A stretch of DNA of 64,000 bases, from positions 15,852 to 79,851 of the forward strand of contig JBPCOI010000078.1 of the NCBI GenBank assembly GCA_051000395.1, given 5' to 3'. The notes beneath the pieces were generated by a model, which was not told the DNA's origin, made no database searches, and saw nothing but the letters and a program-made list of their open reading frames with translations. Origin of the DNA: JBPCOI01 sp051000395 (GTDB lineage Bacteria > Actinomycetota > Actinomycetes > Mycobacteriales > Jatrophihabitantaceae). Below are positions 44,684 through 52,909 of the stretch, piece after piece (the first letter of the stretch is position 1; each line of letters starts with the position of its first letter). Both the position numbers and the translations under genes were made by a program.

Positions 44684-44719
44684 CGCTGCCCGTGATCGAT
44701 GGACCTAGCCGCACCGCGC

Positions 44720-44734
44720 CTCAGCGGGGCTGAG
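44720..44734 (+). terminator. Hairpin downstream of etfD
   Basis: CTCAGC-GGG-GCTGAG, 6-bp arms with a 3-nt loop, 37 nt after the etfD stop and before the PBP promoter box. Confidence 0.4.
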
Positions 44735-44774
44735 AGCGGTCTGCGCCAACAGGTCGGCTGCTGCTACCGGCCAG

Positions 44775-44780
44775 TACCCT
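44775..44780 (+). promoter_or_regulatory. Leaderless -10 box TACCCT
   Basis: TACCCT, 7 nt, then the GTG start of the class A PBP at 44788. There is no ribosome-binding site. Confidence 0.45.
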
Positions 44781-44787
44781 TACGCGG

Positions 44788-47118
44788 GTGAGCACAGCGA
44801 GGCCGTCGCCCAGCAGCGGCAACCGCAGCGGCAGCAACGGCGGCAGCGGAGCGAACGGCACGGACGGCGCGGACGGCGCCGGCCTGCGGGCGCGGCTCCG
44901 GCGCCGCCGGGCGGCCAAGAAGCGCCGTATCGCCACGATGTCGCGCGGGCGCCGGCTGCTGCGGCGCTTCGCGGTGGCCGGGACGTGGCTGCTGGCGATG
45001 TTCACCGCGCTGCTCGTCGCGCTCGTGGTGCTGTTCTACACGCTCAGCAATGTGCCGCGCCCGGAGAGCCTGCCGCTGCCGCAGGTCGCCACGATCGAGT
45101 ACGCGGACGGCTCGACGATGGCCAAGATCGGCACCGTGAACCGCACCACGGTCACGCTGGACCAGGTGCCCGAGCAGGTGCGCTGGGACGTGCTCGCTGC
45201 CGAGGACCGCAACTTCTACAGCGAGCCCGGCGTGTCGATCAGGGGCACGCTGCGCGCGGCGCTCGCCGACGTCACCGGCGGCGACACCCAGGGCGGCTCG
45301 GGCATCACCCAGCAGTACGCGAAGAACGCCTACCTCAGCGACTCGCGCACCCTGTCGCGCAAGCTCAAGGAGCTCATGATCGCGGTGAAGCTCTCGCGCG
45401 AGTACTCCAAGAACGAGATCCTCGGCTTCTACCTGAACACCGTCTACTTCGGCCGCGGCGCGTACGGCATCCAGGCCGCCGCGCAGACCTACTTCGGCAA
45501 GGATGTCGGGAAGCTGGACGTCGCGCAGGGCGCCGTGCTGGCCGCCCTGCTGCGGGCACCGAGTTACTACGACCCGGCGAACAACCCCGCCGAGGCCAGG
45601 GCCCGGTGGAAGTACGTCCTGGACGGCATGGTGGCCACCCACCACCTCCCCGCGGCGCAGGAAGCGGCGCTGAGCTACCCGAAGGTCGCGCCCCCGAACG
45701 ATGCGCAGCTCGGCGCGAGCGGCCCGACGGCGTTGATCGTGCACCAGGTGATCGACGAGCTCGAGGCGCACGGCATCAGCGCCGCGGAGATCAACACGCG
45801 TGGCCTGACGGTCCGCACGACCATCGACCGCACCGCGCAGGCTGACGCGCAGAAGGCGATCACGCAGACGTTCTCGAACCTGACTAGCCAGCAACGCAAC
45901 TTCAAGAACGCGCTGGTCGCGATCAGCCCGGGCTCGGGCGCGGTGCTGGCCTACTACGGCGGCCCGAACGCCAAGGGATACAACGGCAAGATCGACAACT
46001 TCGACTACGCCGGTATCGGCACCCGTCCACCCGGCTCGTCGTTCAAGCCGTACACGCTGGCCACCGTGCTCACCCAGACGGTGGACAAGACCAGGGGCAA
46101 GCAGCGGTTGACGATCAGCAGCTACGTGGACGGAAGTTTCTGCGTGACGATCGAGGGGCGCCGGATCTGCAACGATCCGGGAGACAGCGGTGTGAGCAGC
46201 TCGTCGGTCTCGATCCGCGCCGCGATGAAGTACTCGCTGAACACGACCTTCGACCAACTCGCCGTGCAGGCCGGACCGGACAACGTGGCCGCCACGGCGC
46301 ACGCGGCCGGAATCCCGAAGACCGACCCGAACGGCAACCCGCTGCTCGTGGACCGCAACGGGCACACCGGCTTCGACATCGGCATCGGCGGCTACCCGGT
46401 GACACCACTCGACCAGGCCGTCGGCTTCGCCACCTTCGCCAACAACGGGATCCGCAACGGCGCCTACTTCGTCACGACGGTGACCGACGCCTCTGGTGCG
46501 ACGGTGTACCAGCACAAGTCGGCCGGCACTCGCACAATCGATCTGAAGGTGGCCAACGACGTCACGCTCTCGCTGGAGCCGATCGCCGCGTACTCCAACG
46601 ACCCCCTCTCGGGCGGCCGCGTGTCCGCGGCCAAGACGGGAACCGAGGGAATCACCCACGGCCCGGACACCGGACAGAACAGCGACGCCTGGATGGTGGG
46701 GTACACGCCGCGGGTCAGCGTGGCGGTCTGGGCCGGCAGCGGCGACTCGACCCATGCGATCTACAACGGCTCCGGCGGTCAGGAATACGGCGCCGACCTG
46801 CCCGGCAAGACCTGGGCGATGTTCATGGACACCTACCTGTCCGGCACGCCGGAGTTGCCGATGGCCACGACGCAGCTGGTGACGGGCGGGATCAACACCG
46901 CCCGCGTCCCGACGTACACGCCCTCGCCGTCGCCCACGCCGTCGACGTCCCAGAAGCCGTCGCCGACGTTCACCATCAAGACCACGTTCTCCTCGGCGCC
47001 GCCACCGCCGCCGAGCACGAGTTCCAGCGCGCCCGTGCCGCCCCCGCCGCCGCCGACCACCCCGTCGCCGCCGCCCACGACGTGCACGCCGTCGCTGCTC
47101 GGACCGCCCTGCCCGTAG
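44788..47118 (+). CDS. ponA: Class A penicillin-binding protein (PonA1-like)
   Basis: 776 aa. Bifunctional peptidoglycan glycosyltransferase/transpeptidase. A Gly/Ser/Arg-rich cytoplasmic tail (~1-65) and one membrane helix precede a GT51 domain (AAEDRNFYSEPGVSIRG with the catalytic Glu; GGSGITQQYAKNAYL; NTVYFGRGAYGIQAAA). The transpeptidase has PPGSSFKPYTL (SxxK), KYSLNTTF (SxN) and AKTGT (KTG). The C-terminus is Pro/Ser/Thr-rich (SSAPPPPPSTSSS), as in mycobacterial PonA1. It begins the conserved PBP-GT87-rpsF-dnaB block. Confidence 0.95.
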   Translation: MSTARPSPSSGNRSGSNGGSGANGTDGADGAGLRARLRRRRAAKKRRIATMSRGRRLLRRFAVAGTWLLAMFTALLVALVVLFYTLSNVPRPESLPLPQVATIEYADGSTMAKIGTVNRTTVTLDQVPEQVRWDVLAAEDRNFYSEPGVSIRGTLRAALADVTGGDTQGGSGITQQYAKNAYLSDSRTLSRKLKELMIAVKLSREYSKNEILGFYLNTVYFGRGAYGIQAAAQTYFGKDVGKLDVAQGAVLAALLRAPSYYDPANNPAEARARWKYVLDGMVATHHLPAAQEAALSYPKVAPPNDAQLGASGPTALIVHQVIDELEAHGISAAEINTRGLTVRTTIDRTAQADAQKAITQTFSNLTSQQRNFKNALVAISPGSGAVLAYYGGPNAKGYNGKIDNFDYAGIGTRPPGSSFKPYTLATVLTQTVDKTRGKQRLTISSYVDGSFCVTIEGRRICNDPGDSGVSSSSVSIRAAMKYSLNTTFDQLAVQAGPDNVAATAHAAGIPKTDPNGNPLLVDRNGHTGFDIGIGGYPVTPLDQAVGFATFANNGIRNGAYFVTTVTDASGATVYQHKSAGTRTIDLKVANDVTLSLEPIAAYSNDPLSGGRVSAAKTGTEGITHGPDTGQNSDAWMVGYTPRVSVAVWAGSGDSTHAIYNGSGGQEYGADLPGKTWAMFMDTYLSGTPELPMATTQLVTGGINTARVPTYTPSPSPTPSTSQKPSPTFTIKTTFSSAPPPPPSTSSSAPVPPPPPPTTPSPPPTTCTPSLLGPPCP

Positions 47119-47143
47119 CGCCGTCCGCCGGGCGCCGGCGTGC

Positions 47144-47149
47144 CAGGAT
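47144..47149 (+). promoter_or_regulatory. Leaderless-type box CAGGAT
   Basis: CAGGAT, then 6 nt, then the GTG at 47156. It lies in the 37-bp gap after the PBP gene, so GT87 could be transcribed both from here and by read-through. Confidence 0.35.
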
Positions 47150-47155
47150 GTCCGG

Positions 47156-48622
47156 GTGACGTCCCCGGCCGGGCCCAGCGGCGACCTCGACGTCCCCGCG
47201 CCGCCGAGCCACGTCGACCCCACGGTGGGCCGGGCGAGCCGGGCGATCGGCGGGAGCTGGGGACGCTACGCCGGCGTGTGGCCCGGCACGTGGTGGACGC
47301 CGGTGCGCATCCTGCTCGCGCTGACCAGCATCACTCTGCTGCTCGGGTTCGCGCAGAAGTCCCCGTGCGCGTCGGGCGACTGGACCGGCAACAAGCAATA
47401 CACCCACATGTGCTATTCGGACATCGTCCCGCTCTGGAGCGACGAGCGCATCGACGTCGGAGCCGTCCCGTACCGCGACACCGCGGTGGAGTACCCGGTG
47501 CTGACCGGGGGCTTCATGTGGCTGGCCGGCGATCTCACCCGCGCGGCCCACGGCCTGGACTCCGGCTGGTCGGAGCTCGTCGTCTACGTCGCGATCACCT
47601 CGCTACTGCTCGCCGCGTGCGGACTGGTGGTGAGCGCGGGCACGGCCGGCGCGGCCGGCCGGCGTCCCTACGACGCGGCGATCTTCGCGCTGTCGCCGCT
47701 GCTCGTGTTCCACGCGTTCTCCAACTGGGACCTGTTCGCGATGGCGCTGACCAGCGGTGCGCTGTGGGCGTGGGCCCGACGAAAACCGGTGCTGGCCGGG
47801 GCCCTGATCGGTCTCGGCACCGCCGCCAAGCTGTACCCGGTCTTCCTGCTCGTCGCGCTCGCCGTGCTCGCCTACCGCACCCGCCGCTACGCCCCCACGG
47901 TGTGGGCGGGCGCGTCGGCCGCGGCGGTGTGGGCGGCGGTCAACGTGCCGGTCGCGCTCGCCTACCCGCACGCCTGGTGGCAGTTCTACCGCTTCAGCGC
48001 CGACCGTTATACCGAGCGCAGCACGCTGTGGGCGATGGGCAAGACGATCGCGACGAGCGGCTTCAATTCCTCCGACAACACCTACTGGGTACCGCCCGGC
48101 GCGCTCGTCGCCCTCGCGCTCGTCGTCGCTCTGGCCGGCGTGGTCTGGCTGGCGCTGCGGGCGCCGCACCGGCCGCGACTGGGGCAACTGGCGTTCCTGG
48201 TCGTGCTCGCGTTCCTGCTGACGACGAAGGTGTGGAGCCCGCAGTACTCGCTGTGGCTCGTGCCGCTGCTGGCGCTGGCCCGCCCCCGCTGGCGGTTGTC
48301 GCTGATCTGGCAGTTCACCGAGATCCTGGTGTGGATCATGACGTTGACGCTGCTGCTGGGCGACACACCGGGGCAGCAGGGTCACGGCATCGGCTACGGC
48401 TGGCTGATGCTGGTGCTGCTCGTGCGCGACGGGTTGCTGCTGGCGATCGCGGCCCTCGTGGTGCGCGAGATGTGGCGTCCGGAACTGGACATCGTGCGCT
48501 CCGGCGGGATGGACGACCCCGCGGGCGGCTGCTTCGACGGCGCCGCGGACCGTCCGCGGCGTCCGGCGGCCGAGGAGTTGCCGCAGGGTCCCCTCGTAAC
48601 CGACACTGGAAGCAGTCGTTAG
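47156..48622 (+). CDS. GT87 (DUF2029) polyprenyl-phosphomannose-type mannosyltransferase
   Basis: 488 aa. GT-C membrane enzyme with about ten helices. The first exported loop carries acidic residues (CYSDIVPLWSDERIDVGAVP, then YRDTAVEYPVLTGGFMWLAG), matching the DUF2029/GT87 family that transfers mannose from polyprenyl-phosphomannose onto lipoglycans in actinobacteria. It occupies the position of Rv0051 in the mycobacterial order. A cytoplasmic C-terminal tail follows (~440-488). Confidence 0.85.
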   Translation: MTSPAGPSGDLDVPAPPSHVDPTVGRASRAIGGSWGRYAGVWPGTWWTPVRILLALTSITLLLGFAQKSPCASGDWTGNKQYTHMCYSDIVPLWSDERIDVGAVPYRDTAVEYPVLTGGFMWLAGDLTRAAHGLDSGWSELVVYVAITSLLLAACGLVVSAGTAGAAGRRPYDAAIFALSPLLVFHAFSNWDLFAMALTSGALWAWARRKPVLAGALIGLGTAAKLYPVFLLVALAVLAYRTRRYAPTVWAGASAAAVWAAVNVPVALAYPHAWWQFYRFSADRYTERSTLWAMGKTIATSGFNSSDNTYWVPPGALVALALVVALAGVVWLALRAPHRPRLGQLAFLVVLAFLLTTKVWSPQYSLWLVPLLALARPRWRLSLIWQFTEILVWIMTLTLLLGDTPGQQGHGIGYGWLMLVLLVRDGLLLAIAALVVREMWRPELDIVRSGGMDDPAGGCFDGAADRPRRPAAEELPQGPLVTDTGSSR

Positions 48623-48683
48623 TCCGGACGTCCGCCCGCGGGTTACGCTGGCGTAGGTACCGTAGGCCCAGGGAGAGGCAAGC

Positions 48684-49856
48684 ATGGCAGGTGAGCACCG
48701 CGCCGCAGACCGGCATGGGCGGCGCTCGCACTGGCTGCGGCAGCGCGGCCTGCGCTGGTTCGCCGGCGCCGCAGCTCTCGGCGTGGCCGCTGCCTCGGTC
48801 ATCGCCACCGCTCCACTGGGTGACGCGCCGGTTTCCGCGGCGACGCCGCGGCCGCACTACCACTCCGGAAGCGACACCGCGACGTTCACCGTCACGGGAG
48901 TGCTCGACAGCAACTGCTTGATCTCGACCGGCGGGACCGAGGTCTGGATCCGGCCCGGCGATGCGATCAACTTCAAGTCGTCGCTGGTCGGGATCGACAT
49001 CGCGTCGATCAATCCGCTGGGCCTGCTGCACATCGCCGGGCTCAACGTCGACGCCGTAATCGACCAGGGCACCAGTCACCAGCAGAAGATCCACGTAACC
49101 GGCGGCAAGACCACCGCGTTCCCGAACGCGGCGCGGCTGTCCAGCGGCGACCACACCCTCATGTGGACGTCCAAGTCGGTCAACGTGCTCGGGGTGGCTG
49201 ACATCCCGCTGAGCCCCAACAACCTCAGCGCCGTCGGCGCGTCGTTCAGCTGGTCGGGGATCATCCACGTGACCACCACCGCGCCGCAGTGCAAGCTCGC
49301 GGTGAGCACTCCGACGATCCACGCCCACGTCGGCCCGATCAACATCACGGTGCCCGGGGTCAGCGTGGGTGTCCCCGCCCCGAACCTCGGCACGGTCTTG
49401 CCGTCGCTCACCCAGCCGGGCACGCCGCACAAGTCGCACACCACCACCGTGCCGAAGAAGAAGACGACATCCCGCACGGGCTTCGTGTACACGCCGATGG
49501 GGCCGAGCATCCCGGACCTGGTCGTGCCCCAGGGCGGCGGTACGGGCGCCTTCGGTGACACCGGCGGCTTCGGCGGGGTACTACCAGGCGGCAGCGGTGG
49601 CAGCGTGCTCGCCGGCGGGGCACTGCCCGGCGCCAACACCTCAGGCGGCAAGAGCTCGTCGGGTAACTTCTCGTCCAACGGCTTCACCTCGCCCCAGCTG
49701 GCCAACAACGCGGTGAACGCCACGAACGCGTCCCCGAGCGGCCAGCTGCCGGTCGTCCTGGCGATCATCGCGATCATCGCGCTGTCCCTGGTCACCGCCA
49801 CCTACGCGCGGCTGTTCCTGCTGCGGCGCAGCACGCCGCCGCCGTCCAAGCGCTGA
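48684..49856 (+). CDS. Secreted membrane-anchored protein of unknown function
   Basis: 390 aa from ATG (GGGAGAGG upstream). A long basic signal-like N-terminus (helix about 24-45, cleavage near PVSAATP) leads to a beta-rich domain (about 55-205) with two cysteines. A Pro/Gly/Ser-rich linker with TVPKKKTTSRTG and GGSGGSVLAGGALPG follows, then one C-terminal helix (LPVVLAIIAIIALSLVTATY) and a short basic tail. There is no LPxTG-like motif before the helix. It lies between GT87 and rpsF; I cannot name a family. Confidence 0.7.
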   Translation: MAGEHRAADRHGRRSHWLRQRGLRWFAGAAALGVAAASVIATAPLGDAPVSAATPRPHYHSGSDTATFTVTGVLDSNCLISTGGTEVWIRPGDAINFKSSLVGIDIASINPLGLLHIAGLNVDAVIDQGTSHQQKIHVTGGKTTAFPNAARLSSGDHTLMWTSKSVNVLGVADIPLSPNNLSAVGASFSWSGIIHVTTTAPQCKLAVSTPTIHAHVGPINITVPGVSVGVPAPNLGTVLPSLTQPGTPHKSHTTTVPKKKTTSRTGFVYTPMGPSIPDLVVPQGGGTGAFGDTGGFGGVLPGGSGGSVLAGGALPGANTSGGKSSSGNFSSNGFTSPQLANNAVNATNASPSGQLPVVLAIIAIIALSLVTATYARLFLLRRSTPPPSKR

Positions 49857-49997
49857 ACTCCCCCCGGCGCAGTGCGTCGGGTGTCGGCCCACGCGGCAGT
49901 CCGACGATTTCGGGTTCCCGGGGTGCGCCCGGTAACCTGGCATGGTTCGCCCGCCGTGATCGGGGACCTACCCGGAAGTGTCGTACGGCGCGAGCAT

Positions 49998-50040
49998 CCT
50001 CCTGCTGCGGAGAGTCCGCGGCCGACCAGTCCACAGGAGG
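49998..50040 (+). promoter_or_regulatory. rpsF leader hairpin that can sequester the Shine-Dalgarno
   Basis: CCTCCTG (49998-50004) is perfectly complementary to CAGGAGG (50034-50040), the ribosome-binding site of rpsF. Between them GCGGA-GAG-TCCGC (50007-50019) makes an inner stem and GGCCGACC holds a CCG trinucleotide. Autoregulation of rpsF by the S6:S18 complex through CCG-containing leader RNAs is known in other bacteria; this leader is a candidate for the same control. Confidence 0.5.
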
Positions 50041-50048
50041 CAGTTGCC

Positions 50049-50351
50049 TTGACCAGCGCCATGCGCCATTACGAAGTGATGGTCATTCTCGATCCCAGTC
50101 TCGAAGAGCGCACCATCGCGCCCTCGCTCGACACGTTTCTGTCCGTCGTGAAGTCCGACGGTGGCGCGGTCGAAAAGGTCGACATCTGGGGCAAGCGCCG
50201 GATGGCCTACGAGATCGACAAGCACGTCGAGGGCATCTACGCCGTCATCGATCTGCAGGCCAACCCCGCGGCCGTCCAGGAGCTCGACCGTCAGCTCAAC
50301 CTCAACGAATCGGTGCTGCGGACCAAGGTCCTGCGCCCGGACGCGCGGTAA
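50049..50351 (+). CDS. rpsF: 30S ribosomal protein S6
   Basis: 100 aa. MRHYEVMVILDPSLEERTIA, EKVDIWGKRRMAYEI and ESVLRTKVLRPD are diagnostic of S6, which binds 16S rRNA with S18 in the platform of the 30S subunit. The TTG at 50049 is 8 nt after AGGAGG and is preferred over the ATG at 50061, which is too far from it. First gene of rpsF-ssb-rpsR-rplI. Confidence 0.96.
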   Translation: MTSAMRHYEVMVILDPSLEERTIAPSLDTFLSVVKSDGGAVEKVDIWGKRRMAYEIDKHVEGIYAVIDLQANPAAVQELDRQLNLNESVLRTKVLRPDAR

Positions 50352-50357
50352 CCGGCA

Positions 50358-50861
50358 ATGGCAGGCGACACCGTCATCACCGTGGTCGGCAACCTCACCG
50401 CCGACCCCGAGCTGCGCTTCACCGCGTCGGGCGCGGCCGTCGCGTCGTTCACCATCGCGTCGACGCCGCGCAGCTTCGACAAGAACACCAACGCGTGGAA
50501 GGACGGCGAGGCGCTGTTCCTGCGCTGCTCGCTGTGGCGCCAGGCCGCGGAGAACGCGGCCGAGTCGCTGACCCGCGGCATACGGGTGATCGCGCAGGGG
50601 CGGCTACAGCAGCGCTCCTACGAGACGCGCGAGGGCGAGAAGCGCACCGTCATCGAGCTGCAGGTCGACGAGGTCGGCCCCTCGCTGAAGTACGCCTCGG
50701 CCAAGGTGAACCGCACCCAGCGCGGCTCCTCCAGCGGCGGCGGGTTCGGCTCGTCCGGCTCGGATGCCGGCGGCGGCGGCGGCGCTCCTGCCGAGGACCC
50801 GTGGGGCTCGGCACCGGCCGCCGGTAGCGGCGGCGGTTTCTCCGAAGAGCCCCCATTCTGA
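50358..50861 (+). CDS. ssb: Single-stranded DNA-binding protein
   Basis: 167 aa. OB-fold of ~110 residues (TVITVVGNLTADPELRFTAS; FLRCSLWRQAAENAAESL; RTVIELQVDEVGPSLKYA), a Gly/Ser-rich linker and the acidic tip EEPPF that recruits replication and repair partners. It begins 6 bp after rpsF, the standard arrangement. Confidence 0.97.
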   Translation: MAGDTVITVVGNLTADPELRFTASGAAVASFTIASTPRSFDKNTNAWKDGEALFLRCSLWRQAAENAAESLTRGIRVIAQGRLQQRSYETREGEKRTVIELQVDEVGPSLKYASAKVNRTQRGSSSGGGFGSSGSDAGGGGGAPAEDPWGSAPAAGSGGGFSEEPPF

Positions 50862-50876
50862 ACAACCCCTTCCGCG

Positions 50877-50923
50877 GATCTTAATACGCCGGACGCGTCC
50901 TGACGTGTCCTGAGTATCAAGAT
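50877..50923 (+). promoter_or_regulatory. Conserved-looking hairpin in the ssb-rpsR gap
   Basis: The arms GATCTTAATAC (50877-50887) and GTATCAAGATC (50913-50923) pair at 10 of 11 positions around a 25-nt loop containing the palindrome GGACGCGTCC (50891-50900). The arms are AT-rich against the surrounding sequence. It may be an attenuator or processing site that adjusts rpsR/rplI expression relative to ssb. Confidence 0.45.
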
Positions 50924-50951
50924 CGCCCAGCTACGACACGGAGTACCTGAC

Positions 50952-51188
50952 ATGGCCAAGCCCCCCATCCGCAAGCCGAAGAAGAAGGCGAACCCCCTGC
51001 TCGCCGCCAAGATCGGCTACATCGACTACAAGGACACCAACCTGCTGTGCAAGTTCGTGTCCGACCGCGGCAAGATCCGTGCCCGCCGGGTCACCGGCGT
51101 GAGCTCGCAGCAGCAGCGCCAGCTCGCCAAGGCGATCAAGAACGCCCGCGAGATGGCGCTGCTCCCCTACACCTCGACCGCGCGCTAG
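50952..51188 (+). CDS. rpsR: 30S ribosomal protein S18, zinc-independent type
   Basis: 78 aa. IDYKDTNLLCKFVSDRGKIR, RARRVTGVSSQQQRQLAKAI and AREMALLPYTSTAR identify S18. The usual N-terminal CxxC box is ANPLL here and the third/fourth zinc ligands (normally GNCTQHQR) read GVSSQQQR, so this is a C-minus paralogue that does not bind zinc. In mycobacteria and Streptomyces the copy in this operon is normally the zinc-binding form, with C-minus copies in Zur-controlled operons. Encoded 90 bp after ssb. Confidence 0.93.
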   Translation: MAKPPIRKPKKKANPLLAAKIGYIDYKDTNLLCKFVSDRGKIRARRVTGVSSQQQRQLAKAIKNAREMALLPYTSTAR

Positions 51189-51197
51189 GAGGCAGCC

Positions 51198-51644
51198 GTG
51201 AAGCTCATCCTCACCCGTGAGGTAGCCGGGCTCGGTCTGGCCGGAGACGTCGTCGAAGTCGCCGACGGCTACGGACGCAACTTCCTGGTGCCGCGCGGCG
51301 CGGCAATCACGTGGAGCAAGGGCGCCGAGAAGCAGATCGTGCAGATCAGGCGCGCGCGCGACGCCCGCGAGATCCGTGATCTCGGACACGCCCGCGAGAT
51401 CAAGGCCGAGCTCGAGAAGCTGTCCGTCACGCTCGGCGCGCGTGCCGGCGATGGCGGACGGCTGTTCGGTTCGATCACCGCGGCCGACGTGGCCGGCGCC
51501 GTCAAGGACGCCGGCGGCCCGCTGCTGGACCGCAAGCGCATCCAGTTGCCGGGGCACATCAAGACGACCGGATCGCACACCGTGACCGTCGACCTGCATC
51601 CCGACGTCGTAGCGTCCGTACCGCTGACCGTGAACGCGGTCTGA
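51198..51644 (+). CDS. rplI: 50S ribosomal protein L9
   Basis: 148 aa from GTG with GGAGG upstream. MKLILTREVAGLGLAGDVVE and GYGRNFLVPRGAAI form the N-terminal rRNA-binding domain. A long connecting helix leads to the C-terminal domain (DGGRLFGSITAADVAGAVKD). Last ribosomal gene of the operon; a strong hairpin follows. Confidence 0.97.
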   Translation: MKLILTREVAGLGLAGDVVEVADGYGRNFLVPRGAAITWSKGAEKQIVQIRRARDAREIRDLGHAREIKAELEKLSVTLGARAGDGGRLFGSITAADVAGAVKDAGGPLLDRKRIQLPGHIKTTGSHTVTVDLHPDVVASVPLTVNAV

Positions 51645-51665
51645 CCACTCCGCTCTCCTCCGGCT

Positions 51666-51693
51666 CGTCCGGCACACGGCGTCGTGCCGGACG
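51666..51693 (+). terminator. Terminator hairpin after rplI
   Basis: Perfect 10-bp arms CGTCCGGCAC (51666-51675) and GTGCCGGACG (51684-51693) with an 8-nt loop. No U-tract, as expected for many high-GC actinobacterial terminators. Confidence 0.75.
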
Positions 51694-51715
51694 GGCGCGG
51701 CGCGGAGCAAGCAGT

Positions 51716-51721
51716 TACGGT
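51716..51721 (+). promoter_or_regulatory. Leaderless -10 box TACGGT
   Basis: TACGGT, 6 nt, then the GTG at 51728. It follows the rplI terminator and has no ribosome-binding site, so it would be an independent leaderless promoter for the coiled-coil gene. Confidence 0.5.
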
Positions 51722-51727
51722 GCGAGC

Positions 51728-52747
51728 GTGCAGGAAGACGAGCTTCGCCAGCGCGACCGCGATGGGGCCCGGGCCCGTCATCGCGGATCGGACGCGCGCG
51801 GCGAAGATCCGGGGCACGGGACGGATGCTGTGCGCACGAGCGGCGACGTCGCACGCCACTCGAAGGCACCGCGCCCGTGGCGCGAGGCGGATCCGGTGCC
51901 TGTGCCGGCCTATGCTCCGGACGCGCGGACCGTCGCGCCCCGGGCGAGCCTCGCTGCGCCGGCGGCGTCCTCCCGCCCGGGGGTCCAGGACGAAACAGAG
52001 CCCGCCGCCGCGCGAGCCGAGCTGCACGCGGCTCGCGCCGAACTCGCCGCCGTCCGAGCCGAACTGCAGGCCGTCCGGCTCGAGCACCACGCCGAGCGGG
52101 GACGTCGCGAAGACGCCGAGCAACGCGCCGCGGACGCCCGTCAGGAGGCCGAGGCGGCACGCGAGGGCGGCGCGATCGCGCTCGGCAAGATGCGTGACCG
52201 CTGCATCGAGCAGATCGAGTTGCGCAAGGACACCGAACGCCAGGCGCTCGCTGCGGCGCAGCGCGCTGCCGACACGTACCGCATGCTCAGCGAGCAGTGC
52301 GCGGAGCTGCAGGCGCACCTGGCTCGCTCGCGCCAGGAGACCGGCGCGGTTCGCGAGGAGCTCGCCGAACAGCTCCGGCGCACGCAGGCCGGTGATCGGC
52401 GCATTGCGGGCACGCGGCAGCAGCTGATCGAGGCCGAGCAGCAGGGTGCCGCCGCCGATCATCGCCTGGCCGGCACCCGGCAGCAGCTGATCGAGGCCGA
52501 GCAACTGCTGCACGAAGCGCAGGTGGCGGCAGCGGCAGCCCGCACGGCCGACGAACGGCGCCGTAGCGAACTGCAGCGGCGCCTGGAGCAGGCGGCGCAG
52601 CGCGCGGTAGACGCCGACGCAAAGCGAGTGGCCGCCGAGCAACGCGTCCTCAGCGCCGAACAGCATGTCGCCGAAGCCGACCAGCAATTGCTCGCCGTCG
52701 CGCAGTTGGTGTCCGGATTGCAGCAGCGTTCCCGCACTGCGAAGTGA
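51728..52747 (+). CDS. Long coiled-coil protein 1
   Basis: 339 aa. A ~95-residue disordered, charged and Pro/Ala-rich head is followed by a nearly continuous coiled coil (about 100-330) of Ala/Glu/Arg/Gln heptads. AGTRQQLIEAEQ occurs twice in tandem. There is no signal peptide, membrane helix or catalytic motif. The layout is that of a cytoplasmic filament or scaffold protein. It is separated by 162 bp from a second, longer coiled-coil gene that may be its partner. Confidence 0.75.
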   Translation: MQEDELRQRDRDGARARHRGSDARGEDPGHGTDAVRTSGDVARHSKAPRPWREADPVPVPAYAPDARTVAPRASLAAPAASSRPGVQDETEPAAARAELHAARAELAAVRAELQAVRLEHHAERGRREDAEQRAADARQEAEAAREGGAIALGKMRDRCIEQIELRKDTERQALAAAQRAADTYRMLSEQCAELQAHLARSRQETGAVREELAEQLRRTQAGDRRIAGTRQQLIEAEQQGAAADHRLAGTRQQLIEAEQLLHEAQVAAAAARTADERRRSELQRRLEQAAQRAVDADAKRVAAEQRVLSAEQHVAEADQQLLAVAQLVSGLQQRSRTAK

Positions 52748-52909
52748 GCAACGACGCTCGACGCGGCCACCTGACGATGGTCAACTTCGCTGTCCGTCCT
52801 TCTGTGGCTATCGTCGTGGGGCGAGCGTCTGGCCAGCGTGGACCGGGATGCCGCGGCCGGCTGCGGCCGACGCCGAGAACGACCTGGAAAGTGAAACGGG
52901 AGGCCAGTG

